From contig CAIZLM010000198.1 of NCBI GenBank assembly GCA_903933805.1, positions 1-46,004 on the forward strand: a stretch of 46,004 nt of DNA. The letters are read 5' to 3'. The position numbers were made by a program, and so were the translations under genes. How positions within the stretch are numbered: position 1 is the first letter of the stretch; every line of letters begins with the position of its first letter. Below are positions 1 through 7,596 of this stretch, one piece after another. The DNA comes from an uncultured Bacteroidota bacterium. GTDB taxonomy: Bacteria > Bacteroidota > Bacteroidia > Chitinophagales > Saprospiraceae. Below the pieces are notes generated by a model. It saw only the letters and a program-made list of their open reading frames with translations, was not told the DNA's origin and did not search any database.

Positions 1-18
1 ATGTTCCACGTGGAACAT
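1..18. promoter_or_regulatory. parS: parS-like centromere site (ParB binding)
   Basis: The first 18 bases form a perfect palindrome whose core TGTTCCACGTGGAACA differs at one position from the well-known chromosomal parS sequence TGTTCCACGTGAAACA. ParB/Spo0J binds such sites as a dimer and spreads to organise and segregate the origin region. The site lies downstream of the minus-strand lipid A operon, outside any gene. A weak stem-loop (about 22-41, GGGG/CCCC) next to it could end the operon transcript. The parS identity follows from motif match; that it is bound here is inferred. Confidence 0.82.
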
Positions 19-60
19 TAAGGGGTTTCACACAAAGCCCCGTATGGTGCTAAATTTGGG

Positions 61-681
61 CTATTTTTTATAATCCAGGATATTCAATTGTGACTGACAA
101 AAAGAAATGTCATGTGGATCGTTGGAGGCAATTATGGTAAGTCGATTGTCAGAGAACGCTGATACAAGTTCTTTATACCACTCGATTCCTTGTTGGTCTA
201 GGTTGGTGGAAGGTTCGTCTAGGAGTAGGATCGGTGTGTCGGAGCAAACAGCAAGCGCTAATTTTACACGTTGTTTCATTCCGGAGGAAAAGTGTTTTAT
301 TTCTTTTCGTTGTGCCTTGGAAAGAGAGAGAATATCCAGCATACTTGCCGGTGTAATACCTGGGAGCAGGGGCTTGATTTTGCAGTGAAAGTCAATAGCT
401 TCTTCTAAGCTTAGTTCTTCTATAAGATCAATGTAGGGTGCTGCATAACTTACGTGTTGGTAAATAAGATCTTCCGATATTTTTTTGTCGTGATGTACAA
501 AAGAAATACTGCCCTTCGAGGGACTCAGATGTCCGGAAAGTACTTTCAGCAGGGTAGATTTTCCGGATCCATTTGAGCCAACGATGGCATATCGCCCTTT
601 TTGTTCAAAGCAACAATCAATTCCCTTGAAAACCCATTCGAGTCGATACCGTTTTCCAATATTTTGCAGTGTTATAGTCAT
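61..681 (-). CDS. ABC transporter ATP-binding protein
   Basis: A 206-residue ATPase subunit of an ABC transporter. It has the Walker A motif GSNGSGKST (residues 35-43), a signature SSGMKQ (about 132-137) and Walker B ILLLDEP (about 151-157) followed by the D-loop. The usual H-loop histidine is replaced in ASND, with a His four residues later. No membrane subunit lies beside it, so the substrate is unknown; the small size resembles CcmA-type ATPases. Its start ATG overlaps the lpxA stop codon by 4 bp (ATGA), so it is probably translationally coupled to lpxA as the last gene of the lipid A operon. Confidence 0.88.
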   Translation of the reverse strand: MTITLQNIGKRYRLEWVFKGIDCCFEQKGRYAIVGSNGSGKSTLLKVLSGHLSPSKGSISFVHHDKKISEDLIYQHVSYAAPYIDLIEELSLEEAIDFHCKIKPLLPGITPASMLDILSLSKAQRKEIKHFSSGMKQRVKLALAVCSDTPILLLDEPSTNLDQQGIEWYKELVSAFSDNRLTIIASNDPHDISFCQSQLNILDYKK

Positions 682-1475
682 GTGTTTTTTGGGCGAAATC
701 CTTTCATCAACCCGCGTTTTGCACCGCGTATAAAACTGGTTATTTGTTGGCGATAAACGGTGGAAGGCAAATCTTGCTCAATAATTTTTATTGCTTTGTT
801 GATGCTGTAACCTTGTACAAAAAGAATTCTGTAGATATCCTCAATGTGGTGCATTTCATTTTTTTCAAATCCGCGACGTTTGAGTCCCAAGGCATTGATA
901 CCCGCATACGACAAGGGCTCTCTGGCTGCGGTAACAAATGGTGGGACATCTTTTCTGACCAATGATCCGCCGCCAATCATGGTTTGTTCTCCAATGCGCA
1001 CAAATTGGTGTACAGCAACCATCCCTCCAAGGGTGGCCCATTTTCCCACTTCTATGTGTCCGGCAAGGGTAACATTGTTTGCCAAAACACTATCATGTCC
1101 AATAACGCAATCGTGCGCAACGTGTACATAGGCCATAAGAAGGCAATTCTCCCCAATAATGGTGTTGCCACCAAATTTAATATTTCCGCGGTTGATGGTA
1201 CAACACTCACGAATAACCGTACCGTTCCCGATTTCAAGGATAGCGGGTTCTTCGAGTACTTGTCTGGTTTGAGGTGGAGCACTGATGGAAGCACCCGGAA
1301 AAATCCGGCAATCTTGTCCGATGCGTGCTCCATTAAAAATATGGACATTTGATCCAATATGGCAGCCATCGCCAATAACAACATCTTCTTCTATCGTTGT
1401 AAAAGAACCGATTGTTACATTTTGGCCAATTTGAGCCTTGGAGTGTATATCCCGTAAGCCGTTAGAATATGTCAT
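678..1475 (-). CDS. lpxA: acyl-ACP--UDP-N-acetylglucosamine O-acyltransferase (LpxA)
   Basis: LpxA transfers a 3-hydroxyacyl chain from ACP to UDP-GlcNAc, the first step of lipid A synthesis, in the cytoplasm. The protein is made of left-handed beta-helix hexapeptide repeats and carries the catalytic histidine block VHVAHD with the following LAGH and GGMVAVHQF segments. The chosen ATG gives 265 residues, close to the usual length of about 260, and the N-terminus then aligns with the family. The frame is open up to a GTG at 1514, which would add 13 residues without family support. It lies about 80 bp after lpxC-fabZ and overlaps the ABC ATPase gene by 4 bp. Confidence 0.95.
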   Translation of the reverse strand: MTYSNGLRDIHSKAQIGQNVTIGSFTTIEEDVVIGDGCHIGSNVHIFNGARIGQDCRIFPGASISAPPQTRQVLEEPAILEIGNGTVIRECCTINRGNIKFGGNTIIGENCLLMAYVHVAHDCVIGHDSVLANNVTLAGHIEVGKWATLGGMVAVHQFVRIGEQTMIGGGSLVRKDVPPFVTAAREPLSYAGINALGLKRRGFEKNEMHHIEDIYRILFVQGYSINKAIKIIEQDLPSTVYRQQITSFIRGAKRGLMKGFRPKNT

Positions 1476-1556
1476 TGCAATGAGTTGTTGCTTCGTTGCG
1501 GAAGAGTACTGCACCTAGGATTGGTGTTCTTTTTGCAACGTTGGTTTTTAAATACA

Positions 1557-2987
1557 CTACTCATTCGATGTTGTGCATGAGTTATCGGGTGTTTCTTTTG
1601 TTCGGCGCACTACCTGAGCCGTTAGTTCTCCTTCAGATACAATTTTACTGCCGACGTAGGCAGTACCCTGCATGTGAACGATTCCCCTCCGAATAGGATC
1701 AATAAGCTCCATTTTCAGGATGAGTGTGTCGCCAGGCATAACCTTGGCTTTAAATTTAGTATTGTCTATTTTAAGAAAGTATGTATCCCAGTTTCCTTTA
1801 TCGGGCACGTTGTTCAAGGCCAAGATGCCACCTGTTTGTGCCAAGGCCTCAATTTGTAAGACACCAGGGAACACAGGATTGGATGGGAAGTGCCCCTGAA
1901 AAAAACCTTCGTTTATGGTCACGTTTTTTATGCCAACTACATGGGTAGCACTGATTTCAATAATTTTGTCGACCAACAAAAAAGGATATCGGTGGGGCAA
2001 GAGTTGCATGACTGCATTGATATCCATGACCGGTTCTTTTTCCGGATCATACTTGGGTATTCCCTGCATACGCCGTTTTTCTAGCAACGACTTTTTTAAT
2101 ATTTTTGCAAATTCGATATTGGCGGTATGGCCGGGTTTTGTGGCCACTATCTTACCGCGGATTGGCCGTCCAATGAGTGCCAGATCACCTATTATATCCA
2201 ACAACTTGTGTCGGGCGGGCTCATTCTGAAAATGTAGTTTAACTGTATTGAGTACTCCTTCTGCGTCAACTTTAATGCCGGGCTTTCCCAATTTTTTTGC
2301 CAGATGGTCGAGGTCTTCTTGTGCCATTTTTCGATCTGCGATCACAATAGCGTTTTCCATATCCCCCCCCTTTATCAGGCCCATATCCAACAGTTTTTCC
2401 AATTCATGGACGAACACAAAGGTCCTGCAAGGTGCTATTTCCTGAACATAATCAGCAATATTACTCAGTGAAGCAAATTGATGCCCCAAAACAGTTGACT
2501 TGAAGTCAATCATCACGGTTGCTTCAAAATGATCTGATGGTAAAGCCAGTATTTCAGTGCCAGTAACCTCATCCTTGTATGAAATTGGCTCTGTTACTTC
2601 ATAATATTCTCGAACAGCATCCAAATACTGTACGCCGGCCTCCTGGATCGCTAATACAAACGGCATGGAGGTTCCATCCATGATGGGCATCTCCGGACCG
2701 TCAATCTCCAGCAATACATTGTCAATACCCAACCCCGTAAGCGCTGAAAGTACGTGTTCTACCGTTGAGACTTGCGCATCCCCCAATTTAATCGTAGTGC
2801 CCCTGTTGGTTGAAATAACCAATTTTACATCAGCAGGGATAATGGGTTGATCAGGAAGATCTATACGTTGGAAGCGAAAGCCATGGTTGGCTTCGGCGGG
2901 CTTAAATGTAAGCTGTACGTTCTTTCCAGTATGCAGGCCCACACCATGTACAGAAACCGGTTGTTGTATGGTTGATTGTTTCATCAA
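1557..2987 (-). CDS. lpxC-fabZ: bifunctional UDP-3-O-acyl-GlcNAc deacetylase / 3-hydroxyacyl-ACP dehydratase (LpxC-FabZ)
   Basis: A 476-residue fusion typical of Bacteroidota. The N-terminal part (about 1-310) is the zinc deacetylase LpxC, the committed step of lipid A synthesis: VEHVLSAL carries one zinc histidine and the HKLLDIIGD segment carries the HxxxD pair. The C-terminal part (about 320-476) is FabZ, the hot-dog dehydratase of fatty acid elongation: LLPHRYPFLLVD, the catalytic His in GHFPSNPVFPG (about 366) and the Glu in QIEALAQ (about 380). It is the first gene of the lpxC-fabZ/lpxA/ABC operon. lpxD, often adjacent in this phylum, is not in the window. Confidence 0.97.
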   Translation of the reverse strand: MMKQSTIQQPVSVHGVGLHTGKNVQLTFKPAEANHGFRFQRIDLPDQPIIPADVKLVISTNRGTTIKLGDAQVSTVEHVLSALTGLGIDNVLLEIDGPEMPIMDGTSMPFVLAIQEAGVQYLDAVREYYEVTEPISYKDEVTGTEILALPSDHFEATVMIDFKSTVLGHQFASLSNIADYVQEIAPCRTFVFVHELEKLLDMGLIKGGDMENAIVIADRKMAQEDLDHLAKKLGKPGIKVDAEGVLNTVKLHFQNEPARHKLLDIIGDLALIGRPIRGKIVATKPGHTANIEFAKILKKSLLEKRRMQGIPKYDPEKEPVMDINAVMQLLPHRYPFLLVDKIIEISATHVVGIKNVTINEGFFQGHFPSNPVFPGVLQIEALAQTGGILALNNVPDKGNWDTYFLKIDNTKFKAKVMPGDTLILKMELIDPIRRGIVHMQGTAYVGSKIVSEGELTAQVVRRTKETPDNSCTTSNE

Positions 2988-3096
2988 GGGAATGTTAAAG
3001 ATGTAGTGGCCCTGATATGATTATTAACAGGGACCGTTCATGGATAAGATTAACTGTATTCAATAGCAAGTAAGGGGAGGCCAACTGTTGGTGCCC

Positions 3097-3132
3097 CAAA
3101 AGTACGAATTCAATTATTGCCAAGCAAAAGTA
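3097..3132 (-). promoter_or_regulatory. two candidate -7 boxes for the lpxC-fabZ operon
   Basis: On the minus strand TACTTTTG occurs twice, at 3104-3097 and 3132-3125, 28 bp apart. Both match the Bacteroidota -7 consensus TAnnTTTG exactly and lie 110-140 bp upstream of the lpxC-fabZ start. No convincing -33 TTG at the usual spacing was seen, so either or both may be used. Confidence 0.5.
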
Positions 3133-3165
3133 CGGAGCAACCGCGAACAATCTTCCAATTGCCCC

Positions 3166-3173
3166 TACCTTTG
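3166..3173 (+). promoter_or_regulatory. -7 promoter box upstream of the 112-residue protein
   Basis: TACCTTTG matches the Bacteroidota -7 consensus TAnnTTTG exactly. Only 9 bases separate it from the ATG at 3183, so a transcript starting at the usual distance would have almost no leader. It is divergent to the lpxC-fabZ promoters. Confidence 0.6.
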
Positions 3174-3182
3174 ACAATCAAT

Positions 3183-3521
3183 ATGAATAAAGATCCATTG
3201 ATTCAACAAACAGCATCGCTGGTAACCGGCCCATTTGACCTTCCCGACACAACGACGGTTGTGCAGGAAGAGGAGTTGATTCATATTCTCGCAGAAAGAA
3301 TTGGTGAGATGCTGGAACGTCAACCAGAACAATTGATGAGCCTTCTCTATCGATTAGATGTATTAGAAGAGAAAATTGGGCCAGTCATGCGCCCTGATGC
3401 CCTTGAGCCAGCCAATGTTGGCTTAGCAAGGTTGGTCGTTGAACGTCAAAAACAGCGTATTACGACTAAAAAAAATGTCAAAACACAACCATTGGAAGAC
3501 TTAGAAGGTTGGGAGTGGTAA
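3183..3521 (+). CDS. conserved small hypothetical protein
   Basis: A 112-residue soluble, acidic and probably mostly helical protein with no signal peptide. The central part (about 28-62) is rich in Glu/Leu and reads as an amphipathic helix or short coiled coil (EEELIHILAERIGEML); the C-terminal part is basic and then ends in EGWEW. I do not recognise a named domain. The start was chosen because the ATG is 9 bases after a perfect TAnnTTTG box; the frame is open further upstream but would run through that promoter. A weak stem with seven Ts follows the stop. Confidence 0.7.
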   Translation: MNKDPLIQQTASLVTGPFDLPDTTTVVQEEELIHILAERIGEMLERQPEQLMSLLYRLDVLEEKIGPVMRPDALEPANVGLARLVVERQKQRITTKKNVKTQPLEDLEGWEW

Positions 3522-3528
3522 ACAAATC

Positions 3529-3548
3529 CAAAGGATCTTTGTTTTTTT
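3529..3548 (+). terminator. weak intrinsic terminator
   Basis: CAAAG-GAT-CTTTG stem followed by seven Ts, 8 bases after the stop of the preceding small gene. The stem is only 5 bp, so termination is plausible but not strong. Confidence 0.4.
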
Positions 3549-3634
3549 GAGATATTACCCTTTTTTTTGAAATAATATTTTGCCAAAAAAGCGTTTTTCA
3601 ACAAAATACAATCGGCTTGAACACAAACTTTCTT

Positions 3635-3642
3635 TAATTTTG
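3635..3642 (+). promoter_or_regulatory. -7 promoter box upstream of gcdH
   Basis: TAATTTTG fits the Bacteroidota -7 consensus TAnnTTTG exactly, 45 bases before the ATG. A TTG lies at 3617-3619, but the spacer of 15 is shorter than usual. Confidence 0.55.
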
Positions 3643-3687
3643 CACAAGCTTATTCCTTCATATACCTAACCATTTATTGATATTATC

Positions 3688-4917
3688 ATGCAATCGAACG
3701 GCACAGAAACCATAGCACAGCAGCAAGCAAAGCGCAGTGCGCGCGAGGACCGCTTTCAGCACCATGATTACTATGGCGTTGATGACTTGCTTTCATCAGA
3801 ACATCTGTTGGCTCGCGATGCCGTGCGCCAGTGGGTGAAATCAGAAGTTAGTCCAATTATTGAAGATTACTCCAACAGAGCGCAATGCCCCACCCATTTG
3901 TTCAAGGGTTTGGCTGAAATCGGTGCTTTTGGTCCGTCGCTTCCAGCTGAATATGGATGTGGCGGTATGGATGAAATCGCCTACGGAATCATCATGCAAG
4001 AGCTTGAACGCGGCGATTCGGGGATCCGTTCCATGGCCTCTGTACAAGGATCTCTAGTCATGTACCCGATTTATAAATTCGGGTCTGAAGAACACCGCAG
4101 ACATTATCTTCCGAAACTTGCCAGTGGTGAAATGATCGGTTGTTTTGGTCTTACCGAGCCAGATGCGGGCTCTAACCCCAGCGGAATGATTACCAATGTC
4201 AAAGACGATGGTGATAGTTACATTCTCAATGGCTCTAAAATGTGGATTACCAATTCTCCCGTGGCAGACATTGCTGTTGTTTGGGCTAAGAATGAGGAAG
4301 GAAAAATACTGGGGATGATTGTTGAAAAAGGTATGAAAGGATTTACCGCCCCTGAAATTCATGGAAAGTGGAGCCTCCGGGCCAGTATTACCGGCGAATT
4401 GGTTTTTGAAGACGTCCGAGTGCCCAAGAAAAATGTTCTTCCAGGTGTCATTGGCCTCAAAGGTCCTTTGACGTGCCTCACCAAAGCTCGTTATGGGATT
4501 GCTTGGGGAGCCATTGGTGCGGCACTTGATTGTTATGACTCTGCGCTCCGATACTCACAAGAGCGGGAGCAGTTTGGCAAACCCATTGGCGCATTTCAAT
4601 TGACCCAAAAAAAGTTGGCTGAAATGATCACAGAAATTACCAAATCCCAATTGCTCGCATGGAGGCTCGGTACACTCGCCAATGAGGGAAAAGTAACGTC
4701 CGCCCAAGTGAGTATGGCAAAGCGCAACAATGTCCACATGGCGTTGACGGTCGCCCGTGAAGCACGACAAATACACGGTGGAATGGGTATTACCAATGAA
4801 TACCCAATTATGCGCCACATGATGAATTTGGAAACAGTCTTGACGTATGAAGGTACACACGATATTCACTTGCTCATAACAGGACATGACGTGACAGGTT
4901 TTAACGCCTTCGGCTAA
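3688..4917 (+). CDS. gcdH: acyl-CoA dehydrogenase, glutaryl-CoA dehydrogenase type
   Basis: A 409-residue FAD flavoprotein that oxidises and decarboxylates glutaryl-CoA to crotonyl-CoA in lysine/tryptophan breakdown. It follows human GCDH closely along its length: the substrate-binding Arg in SGIRSMASVQ (about 114), CFGLTEPDAGSNP, the flavin/substrate block WITNSP, LRASITGE, KARYGIAWG and the catalytic Glu in TYEGTHDIH (about 388). It has its own -7 box and is followed after 11 bp by the gmhB-like phosphatase, so the two are probably cotranscribed although their functions are not obviously linked. Confidence 0.9.
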   Translation: MQSNGTETIAQQQAKRSAREDRFQHHDYYGVDDLLSSEHLLARDAVRQWVKSEVSPIIEDYSNRAQCPTHLFKGLAEIGAFGPSLPAEYGCGGMDEIAYGIIMQELERGDSGIRSMASVQGSLVMYPIYKFGSEEHRRHYLPKLASGEMIGCFGLTEPDAGSNPSGMITNVKDDGDSYILNGSKMWITNSPVADIAVVWAKNEEGKILGMIVEKGMKGFTAPEIHGKWSLRASITGELVFEDVRVPKKNVLPGVIGLKGPLTCLTKARYGIAWGAIGAALDCYDSALRYSQEREQFGKPIGAFQLTQKKLAEMITEITKSQLLAWRLGTLANEGKVTSAQVSMAKRNNVHMALTVAREARQIHGGMGITNEYPIMRHMMNLETVLTYEGTHDIHLLITGHDVTGFNAFG

Positions 4918-4928
4918 GTTGTTGCAAT

Positions 4929-5465
4929 ATGCCAACTCTTTTTCTGGACCGCGATGGCGTTATTAACCTGAGAACGCCCGCTGAATATGTAAAATCACCG
5001 GAAGAATTTATTCCGGTGCAAGGCCTCGGAGAGGCGTTACAAATTCTTTCCACAGTCTTTGACCCAATCCTTGTGGTTACAAACCAACAAGGATTGGGCA
5101 AGGGTCTGATGGGTACCATGCAATTGGCCGACATACATCGAAAAATGATGCAGGTTGTCAATGATGCCGGTGGGCGTATTGACCGCGTTTATTACTGCCC
5201 ACACCGCCACGAGGAAGGTTGTTCTTGTCGAAAACCTGCAACAGGAATGGCCTGGCAAGCCCTGGAGGATTTTCCTGAAATAGATTTTGAAAATACATGG
5301 ATGGTGGGTGATTCCGTGTCCGACATCGAATTTGCCAACCGACTTGGTTTCCGCAAAGTATTGATACGTGGAAAACTGGATGAGCTACACCTATTGGCTA
5401 CCGTAAAAGTTGATTTTGCGTTTGATTCCCTGCTTGATTTTGCCAAGTTTATGTCTCTAGGTTGA
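4929..5465 (+). CDS. gmhB: HAD-IIIA phosphatase, heptose-1,7-bisphosphate 7-phosphatase type
   Basis: A 178-residue HAD-superfamily phosphatase. The nucleophile motif is DRDGVIN (Asp7, Asp9), motif II VTNQ (about 50-53), a zinc-binding loop with Cys90, His92, Cys98 and Cys100, and motif IV GDSVSD (about 127-132). The zinc loop and length are those of GmhB, which dephosphorylates manno-heptose 1,7-bisphosphate in LPS core heptose synthesis; the histidinol-phosphatase half of HisB has the same layout and cannot be excluded. It starts 11 bp after gcdH. Confidence 0.82.
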   Translation: MPTLFLDRDGVINLRTPAEYVKSPEEFIPVQGLGEALQILSTVFDPILVVTNQQGLGKGLMGTMQLADIHRKMMQVVNDAGGRIDRVYYCPHRHEEGCSCRKPATGMAWQALEDFPEIDFENTWMVGDSVSDIEFANRLGFRKVLIRGKLDELHLLATVKVDFAFDSLLDFAKFMSLG

Positions 5466-5618
5466 CAACAACAACGCCTCAGTATTTTCAAGGCGACCTA
5501 CCCTTCTGTTGTGTAAAAGCAACCAATTACGTTAAAATTATTAACAAGAGGAATACGGACTAAGGTTGCGCCGTTTTCATGTTGTTCTTGGAACAAGGCA
5601 TTCCAACATTCATGTTTG

Positions 5619-5695
5619 GTGCTGGTTATGTGCTACGCCGTCTGGCCCAAAAAGGACCATTTTTTTGTCACTGACGCGACCACCCAACCAGTTAC
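5619..5695 (+). mobile_element. MITE-like palindrome, copy A (short, degenerate)
   Basis: A 77-bp copy in the gap of about 316 bp between gmhB and gldN. The left end has drifted (GTGCTGGTTATGTG) while the right end CAACCAGTTAC is intact. It is flanked by CATGTTTG and AATGTTTG, a 7-of-8 match that looks like an aged target-site duplication. Nothing else is seen in this gap. Confidence 0.75.
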
Positions 5696-5781
5696 AATGT
5701 TTGTTTGGTACTTCTGCGGTTGCTGTGCACGGCGCACGCGGTGAACACCTGTATTTTTCACCTATCTAACTTTCTACTGAC

Positions 5782-6639
5782 ATGACAAACCTATTGTCTG
5801 TGCGGGCAGTCCGAGTTATGGCCTGTCTTGCTGGGGGCTTATTTTTGAATACCCTAGTTTTGGCACAAGAAACCGAAACGGCTTCAATGAGCCCACTTGA
5901 TGATATCACAGAACGAACAGTGGTGGCCAATCACCACATATTGCCTTACCAATCCATTCGAGAGTCCGATATATTGTGGGAAAAGCGCATTTGGAGGCTC
6001 GTGGACGTTCGTGAAAAAATGAATCAATCTTTTACGGCGCCGGAATCTCCCTTGTTTCAAATAATTTTTGAAGCTGCGCTTGCAGGAGCACTACCCGTTT
6101 ATTCCACGGAAAATGACCACTTTACCAAGCGACTCACGGTTACGGACATTCAACGCCAATTGTTTAAAACCGACACGATACTCACAATCGATGTGGTAAC
6201 GGGAGATGACAAAGTGCAGGTAATCCAAAACGAAGTGAGTTGGGAGGATGTAAAAAGATTCCGCATAAAAGAATCCTGGTATTTTGACGCTAAAACAGCA
6301 ACCCTTCAACACCGAATTCTTGGCATTGCGCCCTTGCTCGAAGTTCGCGATGAAAATGGTGATTTCAGGCTAGAGATGCCCCTGTTTTGGGTTCACTATC
6401 CCTCTTCTCGGGCGTTGTTGGCGCAGCACAAGGCCGTTACGCACAACGACAACTGGGCGAACACCACCACATGGGAAGATATTTTTGAAATGCGCTATTT
6501 CGCTTCCACCATCGTCAAAGAAAACAACGTTCAAGATCTCCGGTTACAAGATGTGTATTCGGGTCTTGATTTGGTGTTGAATGCCGAAAAAATTGAAGCG
6601 GAACTTTTTGACCGAGACCACGACGTTTGGAGTTTGTAG
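5782..6639 (+). CDS. gldN: gliding motility / type IX secretion protein GldN
   Basis: A 285-residue exported protein: a hydrophobic signal of about 28 residues ends near VLAQ. The body has the GldN hallmarks: LPYQSIRESDILWEKRIWR near the start, LFKTDTILTIDVVTGD in the middle, the WYFD/HRILGIAP/PLFWVHYP blocks and the C-terminal FDRDHDVWSL. GldN forms periplasmic rings with GldK under the outer membrane in the type IX secretion system. Unusually it stands alone: no gldK, gldL or gldM lies next to it, so this could be a second copy or a dispersed arrangement. Confidence 0.85.
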   Translation: MTNLLSVRAVRVMACLAGGLFLNTLVLAQETETASMSPLDDITERTVVANHHILPYQSIRESDILWEKRIWRLVDVREKMNQSFTAPESPLFQIIFEAALAGALPVYSTENDHFTKRLTVTDIQRQLFKTDTILTIDVVTGDDKVQVIQNEVSWEDVKRFRIKESWYFDAKTATLQHRILGIAPLLEVRDENGDFRLEMPLFWVHYPSSRALLAQHKAVTHNDNWANTTTWEDIFEMRYFASTIVKENNVQDLRLQDVYSGLDLVLNAEKIEAELFDRDHDVWSL

Positions 6640-6657
6640 CGTTGATTAGTTTGTTGT

Positions 6658-6729
6658 GTAACTGGTTAAGTGGTCGCGTCTGAGACAAAAATGTGGCCAT
6701 TTTTTAGCCGCGATCACCAGCGTATTTAC
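6658..6729 (-). mobile_element. MITE-like palindrome, copy B (short, degenerate right end)
   Basis: About 72 bp, beginning 18 bases after the gldN stop. The left end GTAACTGGTTAAGTGGTCGC and the central AAAAATGTGGCCATTTTTT are clear; the right end is reduced to GTATTTAC. No target duplication is visible. Confidence 0.65.
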
Positions 6730-6746
6730 CATTCTTTTTTTAAAAC

Positions 6747-6784
6747 GCACGGGGATATTCCAAACTGTTGGAATGTCCCCGTGC
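6747..6784. terminator. strong hairpin between convergent gldN and bacilliredoxin genes
   Basis: A 17-bp stem (GCACGGGGATATTCCAA with one wobble) around the loop ACTG. On the minus strand it is followed by a T-rich run (GTTTTAAAA), fitting termination of the bacilliredoxin transcript; it can also stop gldN transcription. Its apex resembles that of the hairpin at 25707-25749. Confidence 0.75.
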
Positions 6785-6800
6785 AACTTATAAGCAAGAA

Positions 6801-6878
6801 GTAACTGGTTAGCGTGGTCGCATCTGAGACAAAAAAGAGGCCATTTTTTGCCAGAAAGCGTGCCACCTAACCAGTTAG
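6801..6878 (-). mobile_element. MITE-like palindrome, copy C (short)
   Basis: A 78-bp copy with left end GTAACTGGTTAGCGTGG and right end CCACCTAACCAGTTAG, ending 19 bases from the bacilliredoxin stop. Flanks do not show a clear duplication. Confidence 0.75.
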
Positions 6879-6897
6879 AAAGAAAAAATAGAAAAAA

Positions 6898-7314
6898 CTA
6901 TTCGCAGTACATATCGTAAGCAGCGCGCAGGTTGTCAGCGATGATTTGCGCAGAACGGCCCTCAATGTGTCGGCGTTCTAAAATGTGAACGACCTGTCCG
7001 TCTTTGAACAAGGCAATGCTCGGTGATGATGGAGGGTAAGGAGCCAAAAATTCGCGAACTTTTGCCGTTGCTTCAGCATCTACCCCAGCAAAAACCGTAA
7101 AAAGTTTAGAAGGTTTTTTTTCGTTTTGGAGTGAAAGTTTTGCGCCTGGACGGGCCATAGCAGCCGCACAGCCGCAAACACTGTTCACAACAACAAGGGT
7201 TGTTCCTTCGTGATTATGGAAGAGTTGCTCCACCGCATCACCGTTTGAAAGCGATTCAAAACCAAAATCTGTTAGATCTTGGGCCATCGGAGCTGTTAGT
7301 GCTATCGGATACAT
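6898..7314 (-). CDS. BrxA/BrxB family bacilliredoxin
   Basis: A 138-residue protein of the YphP/YqiW (BrxA/BrxB) family, thioredoxin-like proteins that remove bacillithiol from oxidised cytoplasmic proteins. The CGC active site is in VVNSVCGCAAA (Cys47 and Cys49), and the C-terminal part has the family's PSSPSIALFKDG and RRHIEGR segments. Full family length. Many Bacteroidota carry this family, which is consistent with bacillithiol use, but no biosynthetic genes are in the window. Confidence 0.9.
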   Translation of the reverse strand: MYPIALTAPMAQDLTDFGFESLSNGDAVEQLFHNHEGTTLVVVNSVCGCAAAMARPGAKLSLQNEKKPSKLFTVFAGVDAEATAKVREFLAPYPPSSPSIALFKDGQVVHILERRHIEGRSAQIIADNLRAAYDMYCE

Positions 7315-7461
7315 AGTTATGTAAAGGTGAGTAAATTGTGAAAAATGATTGAACCAAGAACTTAAACAGCAAAAATGGGCTGATGTTTATTCTATTGGAA
7401 CAAAAAATTGTGAATGATGTATATTTTGAAATTTTTATGCTGCAAACCTTGATCATTAAAC

Positions 7462-7497
7462 AAGAAAAAGCCGCAGCACACATTTGCGCCGCAGCTT
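7462..7497 (-). terminator. intrinsic terminator of the 7.5 kb mini-gene
   Basis: On the minus strand a 13-bp stem (7497-7485 pairing with 7480-7468, loop AATG) is followed by CTTTTTC. Several pairs are G-U, so the hairpin is stable only as minus-strand RNA, which sets the direction. It starts inside the stop codon of the 26-codon frame at 7496-7576. Confidence 0.72.
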
Positions 7498-7576
7498 ATT
7501 TCCCTTGTATAATCTCATGAAAGATTTGTAACGTCATGTTGTCAATGTTATTTCCCCGTCGTCGTTCAATAATCAT
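7496..7576 (-). CDS. possible 26-residue mini-protein or small RNA gene
   Basis: Between a near-consensus -7 box (CACCTTTG, 7596-7589) and a strong minus-strand terminator (7497-7462) lies a frame of 26 codons, ATG at 7576 to TAA at 7496, encoding a basic-then-amphipathic peptide beginning MIIERRRGN and ending EIIQGK. The stop codon touches the terminator stem. The predicted transcript of about 120 nt has a leader of under 10 nt. The architecture is what I see; that it is a gene, and whether the product is the peptide or a small RNA, is inference. Confidence 0.4.
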   Translation of the reverse strand: MIIERRRGNNIDNMTLQIFHEIIQGK

Positions 7577-7588
7577 TCATTGACAATA

Positions 7589-7596
7589 CAAAGGTG
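7589..7596 (-). promoter_or_regulatory. candidate -7 box of the mini-gene
   Basis: Minus-strand CACCTTTG, one mismatch from TAnnTTTG, 12 bases before the ATG at 7576. Confidence 0.4.

Noticed and set aside
3081-3091. CCAACTGTTGG upstream of lpxC, resembling the apex of the two long hairpins
   Set aside because: Only an 11-bp palindrome without a longer stem; it can occur by chance and does not form a terminator-like structure.
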